From an uncultured Oscillibacter sp. (GTDB lineage Bacteria; Bacillota; Clostridia; Oscillospirales; Oscillospiraceae): 64,000 bases of DNA. The notes under the pieces are model-generated. The model saw nothing but the letters and a program-made list of their open reading frames with translations, made no database searches and was not told the origin of the DNA. The DNA is taken from contig CAJTSM010000011.1 of the NCBI GenBank assembly GCA_910578935.1, forward strand, positions 14,720 through 78,719, given 5' to 3'. Every line of letters begins with the position of its first letter. Within the stretch, counting starts at the first letter, position 1. A program made the translations under genes and the position numbers. Below are positions 14,814 through 24,145 of this stretch, piece after piece.

Positions 14814-17531
14814 TCACTTCAAAGTAAATGCCCGAAGGCCATATGCCTTCCCGCCGCTCTGAGCGGTCACATACTCCAGGCTGATCTGCTCCCGGCCCTC
14901 GGAGTCCGTGCCGGATACCCATACATAATAGGTCCCATCTGGCAGCCCCTCCTCCAGCAGGAAACTGGTTTCCTGGAGACCGGTAATCTCATACACCATA
15001 TCCTGCATGGCACAGTCAGAATACACCCGGAGGCTGTAAGATACCGGGGGCGCCGCCAAAGAGCAGAACGGCTCCCAGGCAAACCGGACTGAGCCGTCCG
15101 AATTCCGCATGGGTTCGGCTACATAGCCGGAAAGCGGATATTGGCGAGAGTTATTGAACATATCATAATTGCAGAGAATACCGTCGTATGTGCCATCAAG
15201 ATAGGTAAGCCACTGATCTAATGTATATCTCCGCAAATCCGGAGACGGCTCCGGCGCCGAAGCCTTTTCCAACACGGATTTATAGGCTTCCACCAGCGCC
15301 GTCACGCGCTCTCTGATAATATAAGTATCCAGCAGCTCCCGCATTTTTACGTCCAGCTTTTCGATGCTACCGGGTATCTCCTGGAAATACCGGCGGTGCA
15401 GCCGTGAGGCCATCAATCCTTGAATGCCGCGGAGGGACTCCGGCGCATTGGATGCGAACTCACCAAAAAGCAAGCCCCCGTCAAAATCCCAGTGTATAAA
15501 ATACCATGTTCGGGAGTTTTCCGGATTGTAGAGCAGGTAATTCTGGCTTACGATGTCCGTGTTCCCCATAAGCAAGTTAAACGCCAGCCATGTCAGATAG
15601 TTGTCCTCGTTGAAGTATTCCGTAAAGACCTCCTCAAAATCCCGGGAGGTATCGCCAACGGCGTCCAGCATCTCCAACAGGTTTTGATGACTGCCGCCTC
15701 CCTCCTGGATGTCAAGCACCTGCTCAAAGGCATCCTGGGAGTACTCTGTGTCGTCCACATCAAGGAGAACGTCGTTGGGATAAAAGGAGAAACTTCTGGC
15801 TTTGTACAGAGCGGCGGGTTCACCGAGACCTCTTGCCCTGAAATAGGCTTTGTTGGGCTGCTCCAATTCCACATGCAGACCCTGATATTCAAACTCCTGT
15901 TCTTCTGCGGGCAGGGAGGCATCCCGAATCCAAAGCCGCATGAAATAGGAACGGTAGCCGGTTACATGATCCAGCCCCGCCAGCAGGTCGGTGGACAGCT
16001 TGGTCGCCATTCTGGTGGCGTCGTAGCTCCAGTAACCCTTGTTGATATTCAAGACCGTCTGGCCGTAAAAGTCCCCACATTCCGAGTCTAGGCGGACCTT
16101 ATAGCTTTTGTAGGGAGCACCGCGGGAGGTGTTCCCCCGGACCCGGATGGTGGCGTTTTTCCTGTTCAGATCCAGGCGGGGATCCGGTGTCTGCCCCTCC
16201 GGCAAAATCTGAATATTGCAATTCAGCGTGGGATTATAGCTATGGTCCCCCGCAGTATGGAGTTCAAAGGCGGAAAGGTCCAGCGTGTTCCCGCTTTCAC
16301 CCGCTGTGGGAAAGACGCTGATATACACATCGTAGAGATTGGTGTCCAGCTGGTAGATCTCCTTGGTTTCCCGCAACGGCGCATTTTCCGCAGGCTCCGG
16401 GGAAACACCCTGAGCCTGCGGAAAATAGCTTTGCCAGTAAAGGACCGTAAACAGCGCCGCCGCAACTACCACGGACAGCCACAGCGGCAGCAGGCTGTAA
16501 TCTCTTTTTTGGGGCGGCGGCCGATGGACATGGGCAGATTCCCTGTTAAAAATCGTTGGCGCTGGCCTCTTTTCGGAAGCCGCCGGCTTGGGTTCCGCCC
16601 GCCCCGCAGTGTCCGAAGCGGTCATGGGTATTTCCCTCCAGGCCAGTCCGGCGGCATAGCGCATGGCCAGAAAAACGAAGCTGAGAATCAGCAAAAACCC
16701 GGTATTGCAGACAATCATCTCCAGCGGCGCATACACACGACGGCAGTCTATATGAATGTCGGCATACTGTACCGCCTCTCCCTCTTCCCACTCGGGGCAG
16801 CGCAGGTCCAAGGTTTCCTCGCTTCCAGTGGAAGATTGAATGGTAACGCTTCCGGCGTAGGGGGTATAGGGGAACCCAACGTGGACTTCTTTTGCGAAAA
16901 ACCGCATGGTCAAATGGTTCTCCACCCCGTCTTTTTCGGGCCGGATCATGAAATTGTCGTATTGTCCCCGATATAGCCACCCGGAATTTTCCACGACATC
17001 TGCCTCGGAGATGGGACAGTTTTTTTCGTCTATAACCAAATCAGCAAGACAGATTTCACCGGCGGTTTCCGAAATCAGAGTAATAAGCACCTCTTGGGCG
17101 CCGCGGGGAAACAGGGTGCCGTGAAAGACGGTCAGAGTCAACGCGGCGGCTACGGCGGCTTGTAGCACCATTTTAAACGGCGGTGCGGATTTGAAAAGGT
17201 GGCCGGCGGCGTATGTAAGAGCCAGACAGACGGCCAGAGCGCATACAAACACGGACAGTTTCGCCCAAACAGAATTTAGCGCAAACAAATCCACATAGGC
17301 CGTCAAGGCAAGGCTGGAGACAACACAGGCCAACACCTTTAAAGCTGTTCTACGGGAGTAAGCCCATCGTTTCTGAATCCGTTCCATAATCGACGCAGAG
17401 AACTTTTTGTAAACGGCGTATACAATCATCCCGCAGAGAAAAGCGGCCAGTATACTTAGAATTAGACCCCAATTTGTCAGACCAGCAGCCTGATCCGGCA
17501 AGTTATTTGGGAAGACATCTCTCTGGTTCAT
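14814..17531 (-). CDS. CotH kinase-family protein with a membrane N-terminal region
   Basis: CotH is an atypical protein kinase family first known from spore coats. The 905-residue protein has an N-terminal membrane segment (about 23-42), further hydrophobic segments at about 64-140, an extracellular beta-rich part, membrane segments near 270 and 345, and a CotH domain from about 395 to 700 with RVRGNTSRGAPYKSYKVRL, NYLTWLAFNLLMGNTDI and WYFIHWDFDGG. A fibronectin-type-like domain fills about 815-895. The first 40 residues closely match the N terminus of the DUF4956 protein three genes on (FLCGMIVYAVYKKF against FLCGMIVYTVYRNF), also at DNA level. Its substrate is unknown. Confidence 0.88.
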   Translation of the reverse strand: MNQRDVFPNNLPDQAAGLTNWGLILSILAAFLCGMIVYAVYKKFSASIMERIQKRWAYSRRTALKVLACVVSSLALTAYVDLFALNSVWAKLSVFVCALAVCLALTYAAGHLFKSAPPFKMVLQAAVAAALTLTVFHGTLFPRGAQEVLITLISETAGEICLADLVIDEKNCPISEADVVENSGWLYRGQYDNFMIRPEKDGVENHLTMRFFAKEVHVGFPYTPYAGSVTIQSSTGSEETLDLRCPEWEEGEAVQYADIHIDCRRVYAPLEMIVCNTGFLLILSFVFLAMRYAAGLAWREIPMTASDTAGRAEPKPAASEKRPAPTIFNRESAHVHRPPPQKRDYSLLPLWLSVVVAAALFTVLYWQSYFPQAQGVSPEPAENAPLRETKEIYQLDTNLYDVYISVFPTAGESGNTLDLSAFELHTAGDHSYNPTLNCNIQILPEGQTPDPRLDLNRKNATIRVRGNTSRGAPYKSYKVRLDSECGDFYGQTVLNINKGYWSYDATRMATKLSTDLLAGLDHVTGYRSYFMRLWIRDASLPAEEQEFEYQGLHVELEQPNKAYFRARGLGEPAALYKARSFSFYPNDVLLDVDDTEYSQDAFEQVLDIQEGGGSHQNLLEMLDAVGDTSRDFEEVFTEYFNEDNYLTWLAFNLLMGNTDIVSQNYLLYNPENSRTWYFIHWDFDGGLLFGEFASNAPESLRGIQGLMASRLHRRYFQEIPGSIEKLDVKMRELLDTYIIRERVTALVEAYKSVLEKASAPEPSPDLRRYTLDQWLTYLDGTYDGILCNYDMFNNSRQYPLSGYVAEPMRNSDGSVRFAWEPFCSLAAPPVSYSLRVYSDCAMQDMVYEITGLQETSFLLEEGLPDGTYYVWVSGTDSEGREQISLEYVTAQSGGKAYGLRAFTLK

Positions 17532-17765
17532 CTGTGCATCCTTCCTGATAAACTCGATTGAACAAGGTGATATTTTACCGTTTTTTACAACCCAATATTA
17601 TGCTGGATTTATCAATATCCCAAGTATAAGCGGAGGTAGAATCCCTTGGTTAATGAACCCGAGACTTTGAATAGGAGTCGCACTGCTCGATTCATGACAG
17701 TTTTTCCACCCCCGGTTTGGGAATCCAGCCTGGTTTCCACGTTGAATTTCTCTGAGACGTGCCGA

Positions 17766-19298
17766 TCAAACATTCTCATTTTCTGACAGCAGCTTTCTGT
17801 CCACCTTTCCGTTGTTTACCAAAGGCAAGGATGAAACAATCTTTATTTTTTTAGGAATCATGTACTCCGGCAGATACTCCTGCGCCTTTTTTTTGATATA
17901 GTGGGGCGGATCTTCCTCCATACCTTTATATACAATATAAGCTGTCAGGCTTTTGACTTGATCTGCTTTATACCGTGGAACGACCGCTACCTGTTCTAGG
18001 CCTTCAATCTTCATCAGATTATTTTCTATGTCCTCCAGTTCAATCCGAAATCCGTTCAATTTGATCTGTGTGTCCAGTCTCCCGCCGTAAAAAAGACACC
18101 CGTCCTTCATGTACCCCGCATCTCCGGTGTGATAGACGCGATATCGGTTCCCCTGGATTACCCAATCTTGAAACTTCTTTTCCGTCAGATCTTTCCGCTT
18201 AAAGTACCCTGCTCCTGCCGTCAACCCCCTGCCCGCTATGATAATTTCACCCTTTTCTCCCTCCGGAACTTCCTTTCCGTACTCATCTGCCACGATCACC
18301 CGCATACCCGGACGCATCCATCCAACAGGCAGCGGATGACATTTTCGTTCGATTTCATCTGTAATGACAATATCTGTGGCTGCAATCATTTCTGTTGCGC
18401 CATACGTATTGATGATTTCAACATTCGGAAACCTCTCGCGGACTTGTTGTACCAGATGATTTGATAAAACCTCACCGCAAAACATGATCCGCTCAAGACT
18501 GCGGAAGGATATCTCTGAAAACGCCTCGTCCGCCAGGCACAGCTTGAAGAAAGAAGGCGTCGCCGGCAAAATTGTTCCCCCTGAACGCACCATAATCTCC
18601 GTCAACGCCTTCACATTGGAAAAGAGCGCTCTGTCAATTGCCCATACGCTTCCACCGCTGTACAGGGACAAATACAGATCCTCTGCACAGAAAGTAAAGG
18701 AAAAGGGAACCTCATTGATAAAAACATGTCTTCTGGAGCTGTCTATTCCCCTTTCTGTATTCATCTTTCCGGCCAGAAAATGGTCAAAGTATCCCCTTGT
18801 AATCTGCACACCTTTGGGTTTTCCCGTACTCCCGGAAGTAAAAATAATGTAGAACGGCTCCTCTTCACGCATTCCCTCAAAGCACGTCTTCTTTTTAGGC
18901 GCTTTTATCTGCTGCTCCAGCCAATCCATCCCCAATACAGTTTTCGCCTCTGCGGGATAGGATTTCTCGGACATATTAAACACCAATTCCGGCTCAACCA
19001 ATTCGGTGATGGACTGCACCCGCTGTTCCTGCAAAAAAAGATCGATGGGGCAGTGGGCGCGTCCGGATTTTGCACAGGCAAGAAAACAAATTACCATAAA
19101 GGGGTCTTTATGTCCGTACACGATGATGGGTTTTTTTGTTGTCAGCGTCTTTTCCAAATATTCCGCTATGATGTCGGAGTAATCATCCACCTGCCTCCAT
19201 GTCAACTCTTTTTGGCAGCCGTTGGGGCCTTCATAGTGATATGCTACCGACTCTTCATAGAGATTCGCATTTCTGCGTATATTTTCCAGTAATGACAT
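17766..19298 (-). CDS. DltA-like amino acid:carrier-protein ligase
   Basis: The enzyme should adenylate a small amino acid and load it on a carrier protein. The 510-residue protein has the core motifs of the adenylating family: IFTSGSTGKPKG near residue 155, NTYGATE near 300, YHTGDAG near 387 and the C-terminal lysine in NNGKVDR near 500. It carries FCGEVLS, matching the FCGEVLP segment of DltA whose cysteine helps select D-alanine. I chose ATG 19298 (MSLLENI); an in-frame upstream start lies at 19346 inside the carrier gene. The carrier gene is directly upstream, but no DltB or DltD is present, so the acceptor must differ from standard teichoic acid D-alanylation. Confidence 0.85.
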   Translation of the reverse strand: MSLLENIRRNANLYEESVAYHYEGPNGCQKELTWRQVDDYSDIIAEYLEKTLTTKKPIIVYGHKDPFMVICFLACAKSGRAHCPIDLFLQEQRVQSITELVEPELVFNMSEKSYPAEAKTVLGMDWLEQQIKAPKKKTCFEGMREEEPFYIIFTSGSTGKPKGVQITRGYFDHFLAGKMNTERGIDSSRRHVFINEVPFSFTFCAEDLYLSLYSGGSVWAIDRALFSNVKALTEIMVRSGGTILPATPSFFKLCLADEAFSEISFRSLERIMFCGEVLSNHLVQQVRERFPNVEIINTYGATEMIAATDIVITDEIERKCHPLPVGWMRPGMRVIVADEYGKEVPEGEKGEIIIAGRGLTAGAGYFKRKDLTEKKFQDWVIQGNRYRVYHTGDAGYMKDGCLFYGGRLDTQIKLNGFRIELEDIENNLMKIEGLEQVAVVPRYKADQVKSLTAYIVYKGMEEDPPHYIKKKAQEYLPEYMIPKKIKIVSSLPLVNNGKVDRKLLSENENV

Positions 19299-19320
19299 AT
19301 GCTTTTCACCTGCGGTATAT

Positions 19321-19566
19321 CTATTGGTTCCGCGTCCTTTCCTCAATAATATCGATCAATTTGCCTATGCTTCCCGGTTTTTCCATAGCGTCCAACATTT
19401 CGATGCCAAATGACTTCTCGATAGACATGAGCAGATAAACGTGTTCAACGCTGTCCCAGTCCTCGATATCTTCCTCTGTCATATCTGCCCGTATCGATAG
19501 GCCGATGTCTTCAAAGACCTCTTGAAAAACTAATTCCAGCCGTCTTGTAATTTCTTCTCGGGTCAT
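19321..19566 (-). CDS. Acyl/aminoacyl carrier protein (DltC-like)
   Basis: An 81-residue acidic carrier protein. The phosphopantetheine serine sits in WDSVEHVYL near residue 40, in place of the usual DSL. The rest (FEDIGLSIRADMTEEDIEDW and ending IDIIEERTRNQ) has the four-helix pattern of carrier proteins. The ATG at 19566 overlaps the TGA of the radical SAM gene (ATGA) and follows AGGGAG; a GTG nine bases upstream is possible. The DltA-like gene begins 23 bases later, so the pair is almost surely functionally matched. Confidence 0.87.
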   Translation of the reverse strand: MTREEITRRLELVFQEVFEDIGLSIRADMTEEDIEDWDSVEHVYLLMSIEKSFGIEMLDAMEKPGSIGKLIDIIEERTRNQ

Positions 19567-20510
19567 AGCGTCCACTCCCTAATCTCTCTCCTGGATTGCT
19601 GCCACGGCATGGCGCGATGCCATGGCATGCCAAGATCTATGTGCCAATGTGTACAGTATTCGCAAAAAGGAATCGGGTGCAACAAATACTCATCGATCTC
19701 CTTCTCAGACTTTACCGCATAAATATCAATAGAATCCTTTGGGGACATTTTCAAGTCTTTCCCAAAATATTCGTTAAAATGCCGGACCTTGCCTGCAACC
19801 GAACAAGTATAGAGTCTCCCGTGCTCCAGGGAAAGATTATGGCCGGCCAGAAGACATGCGGTAAAATTCCAGCTGCCTCTATGGAATCCCTGTGTATTTA
19901 GTGGAAAATACGTTGAGGTCTTCTGCGCTTTATTCGTAGAACCCCAGCAACAATAGCTAACGCCGTATTGCTGTGCGCGTTCTCCCATTGCCTCATAATC
20001 TACATCAATGGGGTATTTTGTAGGCTGTATGGCAATATTGTATTTCTTACACGCCAGCCAAAACTCTTCCGGCTGCTTTGGAAGCAGGATTCCGTTGGTG
20101 ACAATTCCAATCTTGGCATTTGGAAAGGCCTTCCGCGCCACCTCCATGAATTTTGTGATTTCCGGATGAAGGAGCGGCTCCCCGCCCGCCAGATAAAACT
20201 CCGTGATGCGATGGCCAAACAGCTTGGCCAGCCTTGTTAAATCCCGCCGTGACTCTTCAAGATCCGCAAATTCAGGCTTGGCTAACGGCGCAAAATGATC
20301 GCATCCATAACAGTTCAAATTGCAATGTTCTGCCAAAGAGATTTCGCACACGATTTGTTGATCCTTCATGTTGTGATCTGCCGCTGTTAGAATCATATAA
20401 TGCAGAGTTTCTAACCGTTCCTCCAGCAACTGCATCTTTTTCATAAGCTCCTTCTGTCTGAAAAACGGCAACGATTTCTTTAATTCCCATAGCGTATCAC
20501 GAATTGACAT
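19563..20510 (-). CDS. Radical SAM protein with SPASM-like C terminus
   Basis: The 315-residue protein has the radical SAM cluster motif CNLNCYGC near residue 66, the GGEPLLHPE block near 112 and a cysteine-containing C-terminal half with TACLLAGH, YTCSV and FCEYCTH, suggesting an auxiliary Fe-S cluster as in SPASM/twitch proteins. Such enzymes do oxidations, epimerisations, cross-links or dehydrations on peptides, sugars or amino alcohols; the substrate here is not evident. Start ATG 20510 follows ACAGGAG and overlaps the end of the GT2 gene by 14 bases; the stop overlaps the carrier start. Tight coupling suggests the enzyme acts in the same pathway. Confidence 0.85.
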   Translation of the reverse strand: MSIRDTLWELKKSLPFFRQKELMKKMQLLEERLETLHYMILTAADHNMKDQQIVCEISLAEHCNLNCYGCDHFAPLAKPEFADLEESRRDLTRLAKLFGHRITEFYLAGGEPLLHPEITKFMEVARKAFPNAKIGIVTNGILLPKQPEEFWLACKKYNIAIQPTKYPIDVDYEAMGERAQQYGVSYCCWGSTNKAQKTSTYFPLNTQGFHRGSWNFTACLLAGHNLSLEHGRLYTCSVAGKVRHFNEYFGKDLKMSPKDSIDIYAVKSEKEIDEYLLHPIPFCEYCTHWHIDLGMPWHRAMPWQQSRREIREWTL

Positions 20511-21528
20511 CTGTGTTTTCTCCTGTTCTTGTAAACTGGCGCAATCGATGCCACCCACCGAGAGCGACAAAAACTATTTTCGCAAGCATGGGGCAAACGG
20601 TGATGAGGGCCGCCCTCCATTTATAAAAAAAGGGGCGCTTTCTATACAGCATGCCTGGCATATTCTGTCTGATCCTGTTTCGCAGCTCGCTTCTGATATT
20701 CTGCCCCTTGCAGCCGCTGCGGCATATTTGATAATAATAGCCCACAGCTCCTATTGCGGCCCGATCCTTCACACAGCTTGCGATCTCCGGATATTTTTTC
20801 GCAAACTCATAGAATCCGTCCCAGATTTCAAGAATACCCAAAAGATCCTTCCCGGAAAAATTGCTGTTGACCGCACCGCGGGGATTGTTATTATAATAAT
20901 ATTTTGGGGTATCCACAAAGACAACTTTTCCGGCTCTATCAAAAAGGCGGTACATCACTGCCAGGTCTTCTCCGATTGATACCCCTTCCGGAAAGCGGAT
21001 TTCCGAAAACAGAGATCGCTCAAACAGCTTTCCCACAGACCACCCTTCAAATCGCGGTCTCTCCTCCTGAACCAGTGTCAGCTCCCGCATCGCCTCCTGG
21101 CGCATAAGTACAACGCCCTCTCCGCAAATCCCTAAGCGAATCTTCTCCATTTCTCTCGTAACCGCACAGACAGGTATACCACCTCCAAAATGCTGGTACG
21201 TTGCGAGCAGCTGTTCCACCAAATCCGGGGCTACGCAGTCGTCACTGTCAATAAAGGTGACAAATTCCCCTCTGGCTACATCAAGAGCCGCATTTCTCGC
21301 AGAGGATACCCCTCCATTTCTCTTGTGAATTACGAGAATTCGCTCGTCTCGCTTTGCATACGCATCACATATCTTCGGACAACCATCAGGAGAACCGTCG
21401 TTCACCAAAATAATCTGAAGATTCCGGTGCGTTTGAGAGAGTACACTGTCCACACAGCGCCTAAGATATTGCTGTGTCCGGTAGACCGGAATCACTGTGG
21501 TAACCAATGGCCGCTTATTTTTTTCCAA
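20497..21528 (-). CDS. GT2 family glycosyltransferase
   Basis: A 343-residue GT-A fold glycosyltransferase. The N terminus reads TTVIPVYRTQQYLRRCVDSV, followed by ILVNDGSPDGCPKICDAYA and the metal-binding DSDD in EFVTFIDSDDCVAPDLV near residue 97. The C-terminal third is basic with a hydrophobic stretch near 315, consistent with membrane association. The start is TTG 21528 after GAGGAGAC. It stands between the ABC exporter and the radical SAM gene and probably adds a sugar to the compound or glycan that this gene set makes. Confidence 0.88.
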   Translation of the reverse strand: MEKNKRPLVTTVIPVYRTQQYLRRCVDSVLSQTHRNLQIILVNDGSPDGCPKICDAYAKRDERILVIHKRNGGVSSARNAALDVARGEFVTFIDSDDCVAPDLVEQLLATYQHFGGGIPVCAVTREMEKIRLGICGEGVVLMRQEAMRELTLVQEERPRFEGWSVGKLFERSLFSEIRFPEGVSIGEDLAVMYRLFDRAGKVVFVDTPKYYYNNNPRGAVNSNFSGKDLLGILEIWDGFYEFAKKYPEIASCVKDRAAIGAVGYYYQICRSGCKGQNIRSELRNRIRQNMPGMLYRKRPFFYKWRAALITVCPMLAKIVFVALGGWHRLRQFTRTGENTDVNS

Positions 21529-21561
21529 ATCGCAGTCTCCTCTTCCATCCGGTTTACTCTG

Positions 21562-23298
21562 TCAACGAACACGAACCAGACTCTGCTCTTCCAGCCGGTA
21601 AATGCGATCACACTCCTCTGCCAGCCACTCATGATGGGTGACAAGAAGCAACGTTCTTCTTTCTTTCAAATTTTTCAGCGAGCACATCACCTCCCGTTCT
21701 GTCTCCCGATCCAGCGCCGCTGTCATCTCATCCATCACTAATAGCTTGGAACCCTTATAAAGTGCCCGGGCGAGAATAATACGCTGGCGCTGTCCCATTG
21801 AAAGCGTAAATCCATTCTCTCCCAATATCGTATCAATACCCTCCGGAAGCATCTGGATATCTTCCCATATCTCCGCAATCTTCAGACAGTCCACCACTTT
21901 CTTTCGATCCTCTTTATGCTCCATAAATACCACATTATTGCAGATCGTGTCGTCACTCAAATACACCATCTGCGGAATGTAACTGATGATTTGCCCCATA
22001 TCTCCACAGCATGAACCCTGTTCGTCTCTTCCCTCCGTGAGATCATAATCATCATACCAGATATGGCCGGATTGAGGCTCCAGCAGTCCCAAGACCAAAT
22101 CTAAAAATGTCGTTTTTCCGGCTCCCGATTTTCCCACGATGGCTACGGAAGATCCTGCCGGAATCTCCAGGGATACATCTTTTAAAATATCCGGCCCGTC
22201 GGGATAATGAAATGTCAGATGGTCAATCCGCAACCCGCGGGTAAACCCGACTTCTTTTATCCGCAACATAGCTCTTTCACACTTTTTCTGTTGCATACGC
22301 TCATACTTCCGCATATTTTGACAAAAGGCATCATAACTTTTTCTGCCATATTGAACCGTATTGTACGCTAATAAAAACATATTTGCCTGCGGAATGATAT
22401 AAACGATAAAAGTCAGAGCACCGATCAGATTCAATATCAGGCTTTGCTGGTTGACGCCTGCCATAATAAGGACAGCCGCAGCCAACAGCACGACCACCTG
22501 CACGATATTACTGACGACCACTCTGCTGATTACCAGCATACGGACATATTTTTTATGGATCTCAGCGTATTCCTTGCTGATAACATCGTATTTCTCTATG
22601 AGGGTCTCGGCTCTGCTGTCAATTTTGATCTCCTTATAGGACTCGTGCGCCATGGAGACCATTGCGGACTCCCTGATCTCCCTTTGGCGCTTTTGTTCTC
22701 CATACTCCAGAATCCGGCCCCGATTGTACCAATATATTCTTATTGCAAGTACAAGGAGGCAGCCCCCTAAAATACATGCTTCTCCATGTCCGGTATATAT
22801 CGCCGCCAGAAAAAAGTATACCAAGATCGCCCCTTTTAGCCGGAGCGTGATGAAAGAAGCCAGCATATCCGCGCAAGTCTCTGTATCTTTCCGGACTGCC
22901 GTAACTTTTTGCATTGTGGTCGTTTGGTTATGCTCCTCCACGCTCTCCTCACAGAACAGGCGGTATATTTTTACGGACCACCTCTGTACCGCGTCCTCAG
23001 TAAAACTGTCAAATGACCAAAGTCTCAGCAGTTCCATACCACCCTTGCCCAAAAATATGAGCCCAAGGATCACCAACTGAAACGGCAGGGAATCCACCGC
23101 TTCTCCCATAGCCATCTCATTTAGGAGCGGGAGGATCATTGAAAGGCTGAACAGGTCAAAAAAGAGGGCTGCCACAGAGCAGAAGCTGTACCGGCGCAGC
23201 ATCCGCTTATCTTTCTGTTCCAGGAACCCCTTCAGCCGGCGCTCCATCCCGCTGCTCTCTTTGAGCGCAGCAAACAGCCGTTGTCCTTTCATCGTCAT
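21562..23298 (-). CDS. ABC exporter, fused membrane and ATPase domains
   Basis: The 578-residue protein is a half-size type IV ABC exporter: six membrane helices in about the first 310 residues and a nucleotide-binding domain with Walker A GKSGAGKTTF near residue 385, signature LSMGQRQR near 485 and Walker B LLVMDEMTAALD near 508, H-loop VTHH near 542. The signature motif is LSMGQ rather than LSGGQ. Such exporters move lipid-linked glycans, peptides or lipids as dimers. Start ATG 23298 follows AAAGGAAACC; an upstream start at 23334 is possible. It probably exports the product of the flanking GT2/carrier genes. Confidence 0.9.
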   Translation of the reverse strand: MTMKGQRLFAALKESSGMERRLKGFLEQKDKRMLRRYSFCSVAALFFDLFSLSMILPLLNEMAMGEAVDSLPFQLVILGLIFLGKGGMELLRLWSFDSFTEDAVQRWSVKIYRLFCEESVEEHNQTTTMQKVTAVRKDTETCADMLASFITLRLKGAILVYFFLAAIYTGHGEACILGGCLLVLAIRIYWYNRGRILEYGEQKRQREIRESAMVSMAHESYKEIKIDSRAETLIEKYDVISKEYAEIHKKYVRMLVISRVVVSNIVQVVVLLAAAVLIMAGVNQQSLILNLIGALTFIVYIIPQANMFLLAYNTVQYGRKSYDAFCQNMRKYERMQQKKCERAMLRIKEVGFTRGLRIDHLTFHYPDGPDILKDVSLEIPAGSSVAIVGKSGAGKTTFLDLVLGLLEPQSGHIWYDDYDLTEGRDEQGSCCGDMGQIISYIPQMVYLSDDTICNNVVFMEHKEDRKKVVDCLKIAEIWEDIQMLPEGIDTILGENGFTLSMGQRQRIILARALYKGSKLLVMDEMTAALDRETEREVMCSLKNLKERRTLLLVTHHEWLAEECDRIYRLEEQSLVRVR

Positions 23299-23369
23299 TT
23301 CAGGTTTCCTTTCTTTGCGGTCCTTCGTATACAAAATAAGCGGGTTCCATTCCGCTTCCCCCAGGAGCC

Positions 23370-24005
23370 CTATTTCTGGAGGGGAAGAATTCCCTCGCCG
23401 TTCAAAAATGAAATATAGTCAAATTCGTCTAAATATCTTCTAAGCCAGATCCCTTTCCGAAAGGCAATCAGGTTCCCCATCTCTGTTTGATTCTCAAATC
23501 CATGGATATAAAAAGCTGAGGAAAACTCAGGATATGCTTTTTTCGTAAGAATTACCCTATTTTTATACGGCAGACGTTCAAACCGCTCTAAGGTCTCGTA
23601 TGTGCAGCCATCCTTCTCGCTGCCAATGAAAAACAAATTGTTCAGATCCACAAGTTTGCTGTGCAGCCTCCACTTTCGGGCGGCCTGCTCCCATGTATCA
23701 TAATGGCCAAAGTAAATTTTAACATCGCTTAAAATCCCTACCGGGCAGGAGGCGTCCTCGTCCTCTATTCTGTAAAGCGGCTGCTCTAAATACCATTCCA
23801 GGTTTTCGCAAAACCGTACAAAATCATTCATCAGGATGCCCAGGTTGATTGTCGGAGAACAGACCGGCAGCTTCATATCTTGATAAATCATTGTACCAAC
23901 GCAATTTGACGCAATAATCGTGGGGGTTGTATTTGTAAGACGGGCTCTTTTTTTCGACTTATAGTGTTTCCACTCCGAAAGCCTCAAGGACTCTATTATA
24001 TTCAC
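23370..24005 (-). CDS. DUF1919 protein (exopolysaccharide biosynthesis-associated)
   Basis: The 211-residue protein shows the DUF1919 pattern: IIASNCVGTMIYQDM near residue 30, SPTINLGILMNDFVRF near 50, VKIYFGHYDTWEQAARKW near 92 and a C-terminal LRRYLDEFDYISFLNG. DUF1919 proteins are found in exopolysaccharide loci; their reaction is not established. It is the first gene of the minus-strand set through the DltA-like gene. A decayed second DUF1919 copy is present at 26249-26705. Confidence 0.85.
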   Translation of the reverse strand: MNIIESLRLSEWKHYKSKKRARLTNTTPTIIASNCVGTMIYQDMKLPVCSPTINLGILMNDFVRFCENLEWYLEQPLYRIEDEDASCPVGILSDVKIYFGHYDTWEQAARKWRLHSKLVDLNNLFFIGSEKDGCTYETLERFERLPYKNRVILTKKAYPEFSSAFYIHGFENQTEMGNLIAFRKGIWLRRYLDEFDYISFLNGEGILPLQK

Positions 24006-24145
24006 ACAAATTATCCTCCTGTCATATCTTTTCGCCGGTTTTCCGGCGTGTCCTCCATGTCCGGAGTTGATTTTTCCCCGCCCATACGATATACTATGCC
24101 CATACCTTCGGTTGACATTTAGCAGAGAAACGAAGTGAGGAATCT

